This document shows positions 43,941 through 52,275 of a stretch of DNA of 64,000 bases, piece by piece. Each line of letters begins with the position of its first letter. Position 1 is the stretch's first letter. The notes below the pieces were generated by a model that was given only the letters and a program-made list of their open reading frames with translations, was not told the origin of the DNA and did not search any database. The position numbers were made by a program, and so were the translations under genes. The stretch spans positions 1 to 64,000 of the forward strand of contig CANQDZ010000004.1 in the NCBI GenBank assembly GCA_947594025.1, in the 5' to 3' direction. The DNA is from Candidatus Gastranaerophilales bacterium. Its GTDB lineage: Bacteria; Cyanobacteriota; Vampirovibrionia; Gastranaerophilales; Gastranaerophilaceae.

Positions 43941-45257
43941 TTATTTTATGCTCTTATTCTTAAATCCTTCTTCTATTTCTTCGAGAGAAATTCCTTTGGT
44001 TTCAGGAATAAAGAATTTGTAGAACAATAAAGATAAAAACGAAATTCCGCTAAATATCCAGAAAGTATAAGTCGGACCAATCTTTTCAAGCAAGGGAAGA
44101 AAGGTTAAAACAACTATAAAATTAAATATAAAATTAGCACCGAAAGATGCACTCATTAAAAATCCTCTAACCTTAAGCGGAAACAATTCAGAGGTTAAAA
44201 TGTACGTCACGGGCCCCAGAGAGAAAGAAAAAGCACATATATAAAATAAAGTTGCAAGTACGATAATTATTTTAGAATAAGAATAATCAGGCATCATAAA
44301 CATAAAACCCAAAACAAGCATGGAAATGAGCATAACAAAAAGCCCGGAATACACGAGCGGTTTTCTTCCTATCTTATCGCTTAAGAATATTGCGATAAAG
44401 GTCATCAAAAAATTTACAATTCCAATCCCAATTGTTGCAATAAGCGCAGGCGTTTCACCTTCAAAACCTGCAAATTGAAATATGGTCGGTGCGTAATAAA
44501 TAATAACATTAATTCCGGTGCATATTTGTACAAACATTATGCAAATACCCAAAATCAAAGGGTAAATTATCCACTTTTCAAATTTAAAATCAGGATTTTT
44601 AGTCGAATTTTTCTTTATTTCTTCAAGTTCATCCTCTTGGCGCGTAGCTTTAAGAGTTTCTTTTGCTTCATCATATCTGCCTTTTAAAATAAGCCATCTC
44701 GGAGAATCATTTAAAAAGAACACTGAAAGTATCAAAAAGCATGAAGGAATGATTCCCACAAACAGCATTAAGCGCCAATTGTAAAGAGACTTTGCAAAAA
44801 TTGCATTAATAAAATATGCAAATAAAATCCCAAAAGTCAGTGCAAGTTGAAAGAGTGAAACAAATGTCCCTCTGTATTTTTTGGGCGATATTTCCGATAA
44901 ATATAAAGGCACTACAAAAGTCGCCATACCAACGGCAACGCCTGCCACTATCCTTGACAAAACAAGAATATTGTAATTTGGTGAAATCGCACTCAGAATT
45001 GAGCCTATGAAGAATATGACTCCGGTCCATAATATTATCTTTTTTCTGCCCAAAATATCAGACAAAAAACCGTTCGCAAGAGCACCTATTACGCAGCCTA
45101 TAATGGCGCTTGAAACCAAAAAACCCTGAAGCGCAAGGTCCAAATTCCAGTCATTTTTTATAAACAGCAGCGCTCCCGATATAATCCCCATATCATATCC
45201 TGCAAGCAAACCTCCTATTGATGCGGAAAATGCTATCATAAATATTTGCAAATTCAT
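43941..45257 (-). CDS. Sugar porter family MFS transporter
   Basis: Twelve-helix inner-membrane sugar uptake protein, 438 residues, of the XylE/GalP/AraE sugar:proton symporter family. Signatures include GGLLAGYDMGIISGALLF in helix 1, the loop motifs DILGRKK and DKIGRKP, NDSPRWLILKGRYDEA after helix 6, and PETKG near the C-terminus. The exact sugar is unknown. There is no ribosome binding site consensus better than a GAGAG 12 nt upstream. It converges on clpC at a shared terminator. Confidence 0.92.
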   Translation of the reverse strand: MNLQIFMIAFSASIGGLLAGYDMGIISGALLFIKNDWNLDLALQGFLVSSAIIGCVIGALANGFLSDILGRKKIILWTGVIFFIGSILSAISPNYNILVLSRIVAGVAVGMATFVVPLYLSEISPKKYRGTFVSLFQLALTFGILFAYFINAIFAKSLYNWRLMLFVGIIPSCFLILSVFFLNDSPRWLILKGRYDEAKETLKATRQEDELEEIKKNSTKNPDFKFEKWIIYPLILGICIMFVQICTGINVIIYYAPTIFQFAGFEGETPALIATIGIGIVNFLMTFIAIFLSDKIGRKPLVYSGLFVMLISMLVLGFMFMMPDYSYSKIIIVLATLFYICAFSFSLGPVTYILTSELFPLKVRGFLMSASFGANFIFNFIVVLTFLPLLEKIGPTYTFWIFSGISFLSLLFYKFFIPETKGISLEEIEEGFKNKSIK

Positions 45258-45328
45258 ATAATTTCAACTCTCACAATAAACATCTAAATAATAAAATTGT
45301 TTCAAGAAAAGTCAAGAATGTAAAAGAA

Positions 45329-45356
45329 TTGACAATCGTGAAAAATATTGTAACAT
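45329..45356 (+). promoter_or_regulatory. Promoter of the 83-aa gene (leaderless type)
   Basis: A consensus TTGACA (45329-45334), 16-nt spacer, TAACAT (45351-45356), then 7 nt to the ATG at 45364. One of the clearest leaderless promoters in the window. Confidence 0.65.
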
Positions 45357-45363
45357 AAATTAT

Positions 45364-45615
45364 ATGCTACCAATTATCACACCTGAAATATGCGAGGAAA
45401 CAGTCGGGCTCATACTTGGTGATATAAAAGTATGGCGCAAAAACATGATTCATTACATCAAAGATGAAAATCCCGAGCTTAATACCGCAATAATCAGTAT
45501 AGCCCAAAAAACGGACTTAGACCCAAATGCAGTTGCGACGGGTGCCTACATGGCGTATATTATGCTTGAAAAATCCCCCGATAATTTTATGACAGATTTT
45601 GACGAAGAAGAATAA
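45364..45615 (+). CDS. Small acidic protein of unknown function
   Basis: An 83-residue acidic, probably helical protein. I do not recognise it. It opens MLPIITPEICEETV, has one Cys, no membrane segment or signal peptide, and ends DFDEEE. Support for reality is the strong -35/-10 placed just upstream and the good coding pattern. A P-loop kinase gene follows 27 bp later but has its own -10 element, so they may be separate units. Confidence 0.65.
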   Translation: MLPIITPEICEETVGLILGDIKVWRKNMIHYIKDENPELNTAIISIAQKTDLDPNAVATGAYMAYIMLEKSPDNFMTDFDEEE

Positions 45616-45630
45616 TTTTTTTATTTGTTG

Positions 45631-45636
45631 TATAAT
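45631..45636 (+). promoter_or_regulatory. -10 element of the P-loop kinase gene (leaderless type)
   Basis: TATAAT, 6 nt before the ATG at 45643, no Shine-Dalgarno sequence and no clear -35. Confidence 0.5.
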
Positions 45637-45642
45637 CATATT

Positions 45643-46482
45643 ATGGAAGATGAAAAATTTAACAGCAGCATACAGATAAATAATATGAGAGCAGATATGT
45701 CTTTTGTTGCGCGAATATTAGACGGTATCCGCAAAGTCATACTGTATGACAGCAAACAAAAACAACCCCTTATTTTAAAATTAAACGAAGGTTTCATATT
45801 TAATCTTGCAAGAAAAGCCCTGCTTGAGCAAAAATATTCTTTCTTGGTTTCCGTCACGGGCGAATCCGCATCAGGAAAAACAACTCTTGTAAATAATGCC
45901 GTTAAAGCATGTCTTAAATCAAATCAAAACATTTATACGGTTATTCGCTGCGATGATTATTATAAAGACGCTTCGCAAGAACTTAAAGAGGCGGGAAATT
46001 ATGAGAACCTGTTTGCAACAGGATTTAGCTTTGATACACCGGATGCAATTGATTTGGGCTTAATGAGAGAACACCTTGTTGCTCTTAAAAACGGTCAAGA
46101 AATAAGTTCTCCCGAGTACGATTTTATAACCTGCGAAAGTAAATTAAATTCAGTTCCCAAAAAACCTGCAAGATTAATCCTGAATGAAGGTTTATATGTA
46201 TTGGATAAAAGTTTATTAGATATAGTAGACGTTAAAATATTTGTATTTTCACCTTTCCAAGTCATTAAAGACAGGTGGTTTGCAAGAGCAATTTCAAGAG
46301 GAAAAACTGGCAAGGCTGCCGAAATGCAATTCAATGATGTAAACCAGACGGCATACAGATATATAAGACCTGCAATGAATACTGCAGATATTATAATCAA
46401 TGGTCTTACAACTCAAGAATACATTGAAGAAATAGCAGAAATGCTAATTGACTCAATCTCAAGTGTTATCAAAAAAGGTTAG
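45643..46482 (+). CDS. Uridine kinase-like P-loop kinase
   Basis: A 279-residue protein of the uridine kinase/phosphoribulokinase-like P-loop family. Walker A is GESASGKTT (about 79-87, within SVTGESASGKTTLV). RCDDYYKDA and FDTPDAIDLGLM match the nucleoside-kinase substrate segment, and ARAISRGKTG is the lid-like region. The first 70 residues are an extra N-terminal region not typical of Udk, so the substrate is open. I use ATG 45643, not the TTG six codons earlier that overlaps the -10 element. Its stop codon overlaps the converging gene by 4 bp. Confidence 0.8.
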   Translation: MEDEKFNSSIQINNMRADMSFVARILDGIRKVILYDSKQKQPLILKLNEGFIFNLARKALLEQKYSFLVSVTGESASGKTTLVNNAVKACLKSNQNIYTVIRCDDYYKDASQELKEAGNYENLFATGFSFDTPDAIDLGLMREHLVALKNGQEISSPEYDFITCESKLNSVPKKPARLILNEGLYVLDKSLLDIVDVKIFVFSPFQVIKDRWFARAISRGKTGKAAEMQFNDVNQTAYRYIRPAMNTADIIINGLTTQEYIEEIAEMLIDSISSVIKKG

Positions 46483-47150
46483 CCGCTAAAAGTCTTGAAG
46501 CTTGTCTCAATATTTTTTTCTATAATTTTTTGGACACTTTGAAGCTCTGTTTCAATAGCTTTGTGATTTGATTCAATTCTGTTAAGCTCAAGTTCGAGTT
46601 TTTTGTCATCACGTTGAAGCTTATCCATTTCCTGATTATATTTTGCCTCTGCCTGCGCATCATCAGATTCGTCATACTCTTCCGTTATCAATGGGAGAGT
46701 TGCAAGGCTTTGCGGCACAAGTTTTCCTTCCGTATCTTTTTTACTTATAAAGTATACGCCTTCTTTTAGAGTATCCTCAAAATAAGCACCTTCAAGAAGA
46801 TGAGGGTCTACTATGTATTCCTTTTCGTTTTCGCCATCAGGAATGTCCTTTTTATCGGCAACTACTTTTCTGCCGAGTGCATCGGTTAAATACATATTTG
46901 AAAATGCAGAATCGGCATATTTTCCCATTATGCTTGAATATGTTAAAACGTTGGATTTCATACCTTCTTCAGTTATTACTTTGAATTTAAGGACGGTATT
47001 ATTTATGGACTTACTGTATGCCGCCTGAACTTCATTCGTGCCGCTTGCCAGCCTTTCCCGTCTGTTAGAAATTTGCTGCGCCTCGAATTCCAAGTCGCTT
47101 TTTTTGCCTGTTAAAGATAAAAAACGTGCTTCGCTTGCTGATAAACCCAT
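46479..47150 (-). CDS. Hypothetical protein with lineage-style N-terminus
   Basis: A 223-residue soluble protein. The N-terminus MGLSASEARFLSLTGKKSDL followed by a helical EAQQISNRRERLA resembles a recurrent N-terminal pattern I recall from many Gastranaerophilales proteins (from memory, not searched). A middle beta-rich region (about 65-150) is followed by a charged coiled coil at about 165-220. No signal peptide. AAGGAA lies before the ATG. Function unknown; a structural or surface-assembly role is a guess. Confidence 0.7.
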   Translation of the reverse strand: MGLSASEARFLSLTGKKSDLEFEAQQISNRRERLASGTNEVQAAYSKSINNTVLKFKVITEEGMKSNVLTYSSIMGKYADSAFSNMYLTDALGRKVVADKKDIPDGENEKEYIVDPHLLEGAYFEDTLKEGVYFISKKDTEGKLVPQSLATLPLITEEYDESDDAQAEAKYNQEMDKLQRDDKKLELELNRIESNHKAIETELQSVQKIIEKNIETSFKTFSG

Positions 47151-47217
47151 ATTTATTCCTTTTCCTTGACATGATTTACGGAAAAATTACCATTTTTCTT
47201 TAATTTTTAGGGAGTTA

Positions 47218-47236
47218 ATGTTACAAAAATTAACAT
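47218..47236. repeat. Short inverted repeat in grpE upstream region
   Basis: ATGTTA-N7-TAACAT, about 45 bp before the grpE -35 element. It could be an operator for either divergent gene; with only six base pairs per arm the evidence is weak. Confidence 0.25.
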
Positions 47237-47280
47237 AGTTAAATTATTAAAATAAAATAAATATTATTGTATATCCTAAA

Positions 47281-47308
47281 TTATTATCTTATAATTTTAT
47301 TGTATAAA
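47281..47308 (+). promoter_or_regulatory. grpE promoter
   Basis: TTATTA (47281-47286), 16-nt spacer ending TG, TATAAA (47303-47308). No CIRCE element was seen. Confidence 0.45.
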
Positions 47309-47324
47309 AACAAGAGAGATTGAG

Positions 47325-47900
47325 ATGAATAAAAAACAAAAAGAAGAAAACATAAACCCTTTTATGCAAAAAAATAATGAAACGGAAGAAAAAACATCAA
47401 CGCAAGAAAATGAAGATAAAGTTGAGGAAACAACTTCTGATAACGACGATGTTGAAAAACTTAAATTGGAACTTGACGATTTAAATAATAAATATTTAAG
47501 GCTTGCGGCGGATTTTGACAATTACAGAAAACGTCAAGCTCAAGAACGTGAAAGCCTTTTAAAATACGGTGCGCAAGAAACCTTAACACAACTTATAAAC
47601 GTGTTGGACACTTTTGAAAGAGCAAAAGAAAACAATGATAAAACGGAAGATTGCACTGCAATTATAAATAACTACAATGTTGCAATTAAGCAATTTGAAG
47701 ATATCCTTACAAAGTGCGGTCTTGAAAAAATTGAAACCGTAAATCAAAAGTTTAATCCTAATTACCACGAAGCAATATCTCAAACTCCGACAAATGATGT
47801 TGAAGAAGATACGATTGTTGCCGAGATGAGAGCAGGATACAAGTTGAAAGATAAAGTTTTAAGACCTGCAATGGTTAGTGTGGCGGTGAGTGAAGGTTAA
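47325..47900 (+). CDS. grpE: Nucleotide exchange factor GrpE
   Basis: Releases ADP from DnaK. The 191 residues start with a charged, low-complexity 40-residue tail, followed by the long paired coiled coil (about 42-110, with [19 protein letters not shown]) and the C-terminal beta domain ([30 protein letters not shown]). dnaK is not between grpE and dnaJ, unlike the common hrcA-grpE-dnaK-dnaJ order. The stop codon is 1 bp before the dnaJ start. Confidence 0.95.
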   Translation: MNKKQKEENINPFMQKNNETEEKTSTQENEDKVEETTSDNDDVEKLKLELDDLNNKYLRLAADFDNYRKRQAQERESLLKYGAQETLTQLINVLDTFERAKENNDKTEDCTAIINNYNVAIKQFEDILTKCGLEKIETVNQKFNPNYHEAISQTPTNDVEEDTIVAEMRAGYKLKDKVLRPAMVSVAVSEG

Positions 47901-47901
47901 A

Positions 47902-49023
47902 ATGGATTATTACGAAATACTGGGAGTTGAAAAGAACGCTACAGAAGATGAAATCAAAAAAGCTTTTAGACAAAAAGCAAGGACCCTTCATCCTGATGTA
48001 AACAAAGCACCCGATGCTGAAGAAAAATTCAAAGAACTTGGTAAGGCTTATGAAACCTTATCTGACGCAAATAAGCGCGAAGTGTACGACAGATATGGTG
48101 AAGACGGTCTTAAAAATGCGGGCTTTTCCTCAAGCGGTCCTTTTGATTATGGTTTTGGCGATATTAATAATATATTTTCTCAATTTTTTGGTGACTTCGA
48201 CTTTGGAGGCGGTTCAAGAAATAATCCTGATGCGCCAAGGAGAGGCAGTGATTTAAGGGTTGACATACAACTTGAATTTGAAGAAGCTGTTTTTGGAATT
48301 GAAAAAGAAGTTAAAATTAAACATCTTGAACCTTGCGAAGAATGTGCAGGCTCAGGTCTAAACAAAGATGCAAAAGATGTTACATGTAAAGTATGCGGCG
48401 GTTCAGGTCAAGTTCGACAAACAATGAGAACACCGTTAGGCGCGTTTACCACAGTCGGCACATGTTCTAATTGTCACGGAACGGGAAAAAATCCTTCAGC
48501 GCTTTGCAAAAAATGTAAAGGACTCGGACTTGTTGAAAAAGAAAAAACAATTAAAGTTAAAATACCAAAAGGAGTCGATAACGGTTCTAAAATTCGTATA
48601 GCCCAAGAGGGAGATATGGGTGTAAACGGAGGTCCGATAGGAGATCTTTACATTGTAATTCATACTAAGCCTTCGAAATACTTTGAAAGAATAAACACGG
48701 ATATCTATTCAAATTTGGAAATTTCTATGCCTCAGGCAGTTCTTGGCGATAAAGTCGTCATCAAAACGCTTGACGGAGAAAAGGAAATTTCTGTTCCAAA
48801 GGGAATTAAAAACCTTGATAAATTATGTTTGAAAGGTTTTGGAGTTCCATTCCTCGGCAATGATAGTCATAGGGGCAACCACTATGTTACAATACAAATA
48901 TCAACTCCAAATAAATTATCTCAAAAAGAGGAGGAGCTTTGGACTCAATTATTTAATCTGTCTAAAAACGAACAAAAAGAAGAAGGCGTTTTAGACAAAA
49001 TTAAAAGTTCATTTGCAAAATGA
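47902..49023 (+). CDS. dnaJ: Chaperone DnaJ
   Basis: Hsp40 co-chaperone that delivers clients to DnaK and stimulates its ATPase. The 373 residues contain the J domain with HPD (LHPDVNK at about 33), a Gly/Phe-rich linker (75-115), four zinc-binding CxxCxGxG repeats ([32 protein letters not shown]) and the C-terminal substrate-binding domains. It is a type A DnaJ. I start at ATG 47902; the GAAGG site lies inside the 3' end of grpE, coupling translation. Confidence 0.97.
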   Translation: MDYYEILGVEKNATEDEIKKAFRQKARTLHPDVNKAPDAEEKFKELGKAYETLSDANKREVYDRYGEDGLKNAGFSSSGPFDYGFGDINNIFSQFFGDFDFGGGSRNNPDAPRRGSDLRVDIQLEFEEAVFGIEKEVKIKHLEPCEECAGSGLNKDAKDVTCKVCGGSGQVRQTMRTPLGAFTTVGTCSNCHGTGKNPSALCKKCKGLGLVEKEKTIKVKIPKGVDNGSKIRIAQEGDMGVNGGPIGDLYIVIHTKPSKYFERINTDIYSNLEISMPQAVLGDKVVIKTLDGEKEISVPKGIKNLDKLCLKGFGVPFLGNDSHRGNHYVTIQISTPNKLSQKEEELWTQLFNLSKNEQKEEGVLDKIKSSFAK

Positions 49024-49030
49024 GGTTTAA

Positions 49031-50485
49031 ATGAAATTAAGAATAGCTTTAATAGTTTTAATATTAATGTTATTTGCACCGGTTCAAGCGAGCAAATTGC
49101 CTGATGATTTGTGGAGTTATATTAACAAGGAACTTCCCAAATCTTCTCAAAGGTTTGACTCCGTTATCGTTGTAACAAAAGATACAATGTATGTTCCTTT
49201 GTATCCGGCTCAAGAACAGGAAGTGGAATCTATAAAAATTGACTACACCTATCCTGCGGACAAATCTTTAAAATCGCTTCCCGAGGTTGTAATATTTAAC
49301 AATAATTATGTTCTTTTGAAGCTGTTTAAAGATAAAAGCGGAACTTACGGCGTAACTAAAAATGAAGATTTGCCGCTAAAGGTAAGACTTGGTGTTATGC
49401 CTCAAGATATGCTTGTTCCCCCCGGACTTAAAATTCCGGAAAGTTTATCATTAATTCTGGGAGATTTGGTTATCCCCTCAATTTCAGATGCCTCAATGAT
49501 AGTAAATAAAGACGGACAAGAAACAAAAATTACTCCTCTTGCAGGTCAAATTCTTGCAAACGAGCTTTTTGACAAAGGAAATTTCAAGGAGCTTAATGAA
49601 CTTAAAAATAAAAAAATATATGTTTCATCAAACGGCTCCAAATTTATCAACGTGTATGATGAAAATTCCGCAAGTCCTTTGTATGAACTTAAATTAAATG
49701 CTCTGCCTTTAAAGATTACCGCGTCAAATATTTCAAAAATGGCAGTTACAATTTATTTCCAAAATAAGAATGCCGAAATAATGGATCTTCAAGATGAAAG
49801 AATTATTGCGCAAGAACAGCTCGAAGGTGCGCCAAAAGATGTAATTATAGATGACGGAAGAAATATAGCATACATCTCATGTCCTGAAATAAATACAATT
49901 TACGTTATGGAAATTCCTTCAGGAAGACTTATGAAAGCAATTAAGGTAACGGAACAGCCTGCAAAAATGGCTTTAAGTGCAGACAAAAAGTCTATTGCAT
50001 ATATTGACAGAAATACTCAAGACCTATACGTAATTGAGCTTGAGGATAAATACACAACAAGAAAAATCGGAAAAACAAAAAACGCTTCATCACTCATTTT
50101 TGAAAAAGATTTTATCTATGCAGTTTCAAGAACTCAAAACGAAATTACCGTTTTTAATGCAATTAAAAGCACTGTCGAACATCAAATATCAATAAATAAA
50201 AAACCGACCGATATGATAAAAATTGGCGACAAGATATATATTTTATGCGCACAAGACGGCACAATTGACGTATTTAACACAAAAACAAATAAAGTTACGG
50301 ATAAAATATCGCTTGATAAAAAAGGATTTTATTCAAACATAACAAAAATCCCCAATCAAGATTCCGTAATTATTACCGGATACAATACTAAAAAATTTGC
50401 AATACTGGATTGTTCAACAGATAAAATAACCGAACAAAGAGATTTGGATGTTCAAGTTTCGAACCTTCTTATAATTGATAAATAA
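49031..50485 (+). CDS. Exported beta-propeller-like protein
   Basis: A 484-residue protein with a signal peptide (about 1-20, LRIALIVLILMLFAPVQA). The first 200 residues are of unknown fold. The second half contains YncE-like beta-propeller repeats (about 210-484), for example IYVMEIPSGRLMKAIKV, LYVIELEDKY, ITVFNAIKSTVEHQISI and IDVFNTKTNKVTDKISL. Such propellers bind proteins or DNA outside the cytoplasm. It follows dnaJ by 7 bp with GAGG before the ATG, so it is in the grpE-dnaJ operon. Function unknown. Confidence 0.8.
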   Translation: MKLRIALIVLILMLFAPVQASKLPDDLWSYINKELPKSSQRFDSVIVVTKDTMYVPLYPAQEQEVESIKIDYTYPADKSLKSLPEVVIFNNNYVLLKLFKDKSGTYGVTKNEDLPLKVRLGVMPQDMLVPPGLKIPESLSLILGDLVIPSISDASMIVNKDGQETKITPLAGQILANELFDKGNFKELNELKNKKIYVSSNGSKFINVYDENSASPLYELKLNALPLKITASNISKMAVTIYFQNKNAEIMDLQDERIIAQEQLEGAPKDVIIDDGRNIAYISCPEINTIYVMEIPSGRLMKAIKVTEQPAKMALSADKKSIAYIDRNTQDLYVIELEDKYTTRKIGKTKNASSLIFEKDFIYAVSRTQNEITVFNAIKSTVEHQISINKKPTDMIKIGDKIYILCAQDGTIDVFNTKTNKVTDKISLDKKGFYSNITKIPNQDSVIITGYNTKKFAILDCSTDKITEQRDLDVQVSNLLIIDK

Positions 50486-50492
50486 GGACATT

Positions 50493-51059
50493 ATGCTGGA
50501 TTTTGATGAAACAACAAAAGAAGTTTTGCTTGAATTAGAAAAAACACAGGAAGAATTTTGGAATGTAGACAGACAAACCGCAAACTTTCTAAACATGATT
50601 GTTAAATCCTTAAATTGCAAAAACGTGCTTGAAATAGGCACATCTAACGGGTACAGTGCAATATGGATTTCGAAAGCACTAAAGGAAACAAAAGGACACC
50701 TTACAACTATTGAATTTTGGGACAAAAGATTAAATCTTGCAATTGAAAACTTTAAAAAATGTAAGGTTGATGACATCATAACAACAAAGCTTGGTTCTGC
50801 CTCCGATGTCTTAATTGATCTTGAAGGAGAAACTTACGATTTAGTATTTATCGATGCAAATAAACTTGAATATCATAAATACTTTGAAAGAGTTCATCCC
50901 CTTTTAAAAAAGGGGGGAATAATACTTGCAGACAATGTTGTATCCCACGCAAAAAAGGTTCAGCCGTTTTTGGACACAATCATTAATCATCCCGATTATC
51001 AAAGCGAGCTTTTAAACTTTCAAGACGGGTTGTTATTTTCAAGAAAAAATATTAATTAA
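50493..51059 (+). CDS. O-methyltransferase, class I SAM-dependent
   Basis: A 188-residue SAM-dependent methyltransferase of the catechol-O-methyltransferase-like family 3. Motif I is VLEIGTSNGYSAIWI; the acidic motif LVFIDANKLEYHKYF and GGIILADNV follow. Substrate is unknown (phenolic or small-molecule hydroxyls in relatives). I start at the ATG at 50493, which has AAGGA four bases upstream, instead of the TTG at 50475 inside the previous gene. Last gene of the grpE operon. Confidence 0.88.
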   Translation: MLDFDETTKEVLLELEKTQEEFWNVDRQTANFLNMIVKSLNCKNVLEIGTSNGYSAIWISKALKETKGHLTTIEFWDKRLNLAIENFKKCKVDDIITTKLGSASDVLIDLEGETYDLVFIDANKLEYHKYFERVHPLLKKGGIILADNVVSHAKKVQPFLDTIINHPDYQSELLNFQDGLLFSRKNIN

Positions 51060-51152
51060 AAAATAAAATTTAATTTCTCATCTTTTTGTATGTTTTACTT
51101 TTTAAAATAAATTATTAAACTAAAAAGGTAAAGTAAAGAAGGAGACGGGAAA

Positions 51153-51698
51153 ATGTCCGGCAGATTAAACGGAACAGGGTTATTTACCCAACTTGTATCG
51201 GGATTAAACAACAGCTACGCGTTTGCTTTAAGAAATGCAGATAGCGATGCTGAAGGCATTACTCTTGATAATATTTTATCTTCTTTTAAGAGTACAACGG
51301 GTATTTCACCCCTGATGAACGGCATAAATTCAAGCTTTACAAGCTATCTTTCGACAAATTTTAATGGAATGGACAAAAATGGCGACGGCGTAATTTCATC
51401 GGAAGAACTTTCAAATTTTACAAACCAATTGTACACTCAAGGACTTACCCAAGAACAACTTGCGCTTCTTTGTTCATACGGAAACGCAAGCTCAACACTT
51501 CAAGAAGTATTAGATAATTTTAATGAAATAGACAAAAACCATGACGGAAGAGTAACTCAGGCTGAGATTTCCACATACGGAATTGACGAGGAGGTCAGGG
51601 ATAAAAAATCTGAATATATGAAAAATTCAGCCGCAAAGATGTCTATATTCTATTCGAGTTCATCAAGCTCTGACGCGGATAAGACAACCGAGGTCTAA
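51153..51698 (+). CDS. EF-hand calcium-binding protein
   Basis: A 181-residue protein with two canonical EF-hand loops: DKNGDGVISSEE (74-85) and DKNHDGRVTQAE (127-138). All calcium-ligating positions are filled. No signal peptide is visible and the C-terminus is Ser-rich (SSSSSS). Serine/asparagine-rich N-terminal region of unknown fold. AAGGAG 10 nt upstream sets the start. Calcium sensing or buffering is the likely role. Its stop overlaps the converging rsmD stop codon. Confidence 0.85.
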   Translation: MSGRLNGTGLFTQLVSGLNNSYAFALRNADSDAEGITLDNILSSFKSTTGISPLMNGINSSFTSYLSTNFNGMDKNGDGVISSEELSNFTNQLYTQGLTQEQLALLCSYGNASSTLQEVLDNFNEIDKNHDGRVTQAEISTYGIDEEVRDKKSEYMKNSAAKMSIFYSSSSSSDADKTTEV

Positions 51699-52246
51699 GC
51701 TTTGTAGAAACTCAATAAGCAACGACCATATACTTTCTCTCTTATTAGCTTTTCATCGTAAATTGGATTTAACTCCTGATGTAAAAGCTTTTTTATTTTC
51801 TCGCTTTCAAAAACAAGTATCCCCTTTTCGTTAAGAACAGACAAGCCGAGCTTTAAAATATCACTGTATGAATATTTAAAATCAGGATTAGTCCAAGGCG
51901 GATCTATATATACAACGTCATACTTTTTATCTTCTTTTTGAAGAAACCTGACGGAATCGGCGCATATAAGGTTTCCCTCAACTCCCGTTTTTTTAAAGTT
52001 ATTTTTGATAATGTTAAATGTTTTTCTGTCTTTTTCAATTGTTGTTGCCTTATAACCTCTGGATATTGCCTCTAGTGACATAAGCCCCGAGCCTGCAAAC
52101 ATATCTAAAAACGAAAGATTTTCTTCATTTAAAAGAAATGAGTGCAGCACATTGAATACACTCTCTCTCACTTTTGATAGAGTTGGTTTCACATTACTCG
52201 GAACTTCTATTTTATTCCCTTTATATTGCCCACCTGTCAAATGCAA
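51695..52246 (-). CDS. rsmD: 16S rRNA (guanine-966-N2)-methyltransferase
   Basis: Methylates G966 in the 30S subunit P-site region. The 183 residues show GGQYKGNKIEVP at the N-terminus, DMFAGSGLMSLEAISRG (SAM motif I) and the catalytic DPPW (family DPPY) in VVYIDPPWTNPD. The start is a TTG at 52246 with AAGGAG 8 nt upstream. Divergent from the flavoprotein gene with 29 bp between starts. Confidence 0.92.
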   Translation of the reverse strand: MHLTGGQYKGNKIEVPSNVKPTLSKVRESVFNVLHSFLLNEENLSFLDMFAGSGLMSLEAISRGYKATTIEKDRKTFNIIKNNFKKTGVEGNLICADSVRFLQKEDKKYDVVYIDPPWTNPDFKYSYSDILKLGLSVLNEKGILVFESEKIKKLLHQELNPIYDEKLIREKVYGRCLLSFYKA

Positions 52247-52263
52247 TATTCTTTCTCCTTTCG

Positions 52264-52273
52264 AATAATGATA
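52264..52273. promoter_or_regulatory. Possible shared promoter region of rsmD and flavoprotein gene
   Basis: Plus strand AATAAT (52264-52269), 6 nt before the ATG at 52276 with no ribosome binding site. Minus strand TATCAT (52268-52273), upstream of rsmD. The hexamers overlap by two bases. Weaker than the other divergent pairs. Confidence 0.3.
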
Positions 52274-52275
52274 AC

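Noticed and set aside
47890-47901. Upstream GTG start for dnaJ
   Set aside because: It adds four residues to the highly conserved MDYYEILGV start and would overlap the Shine-Dalgarno site.
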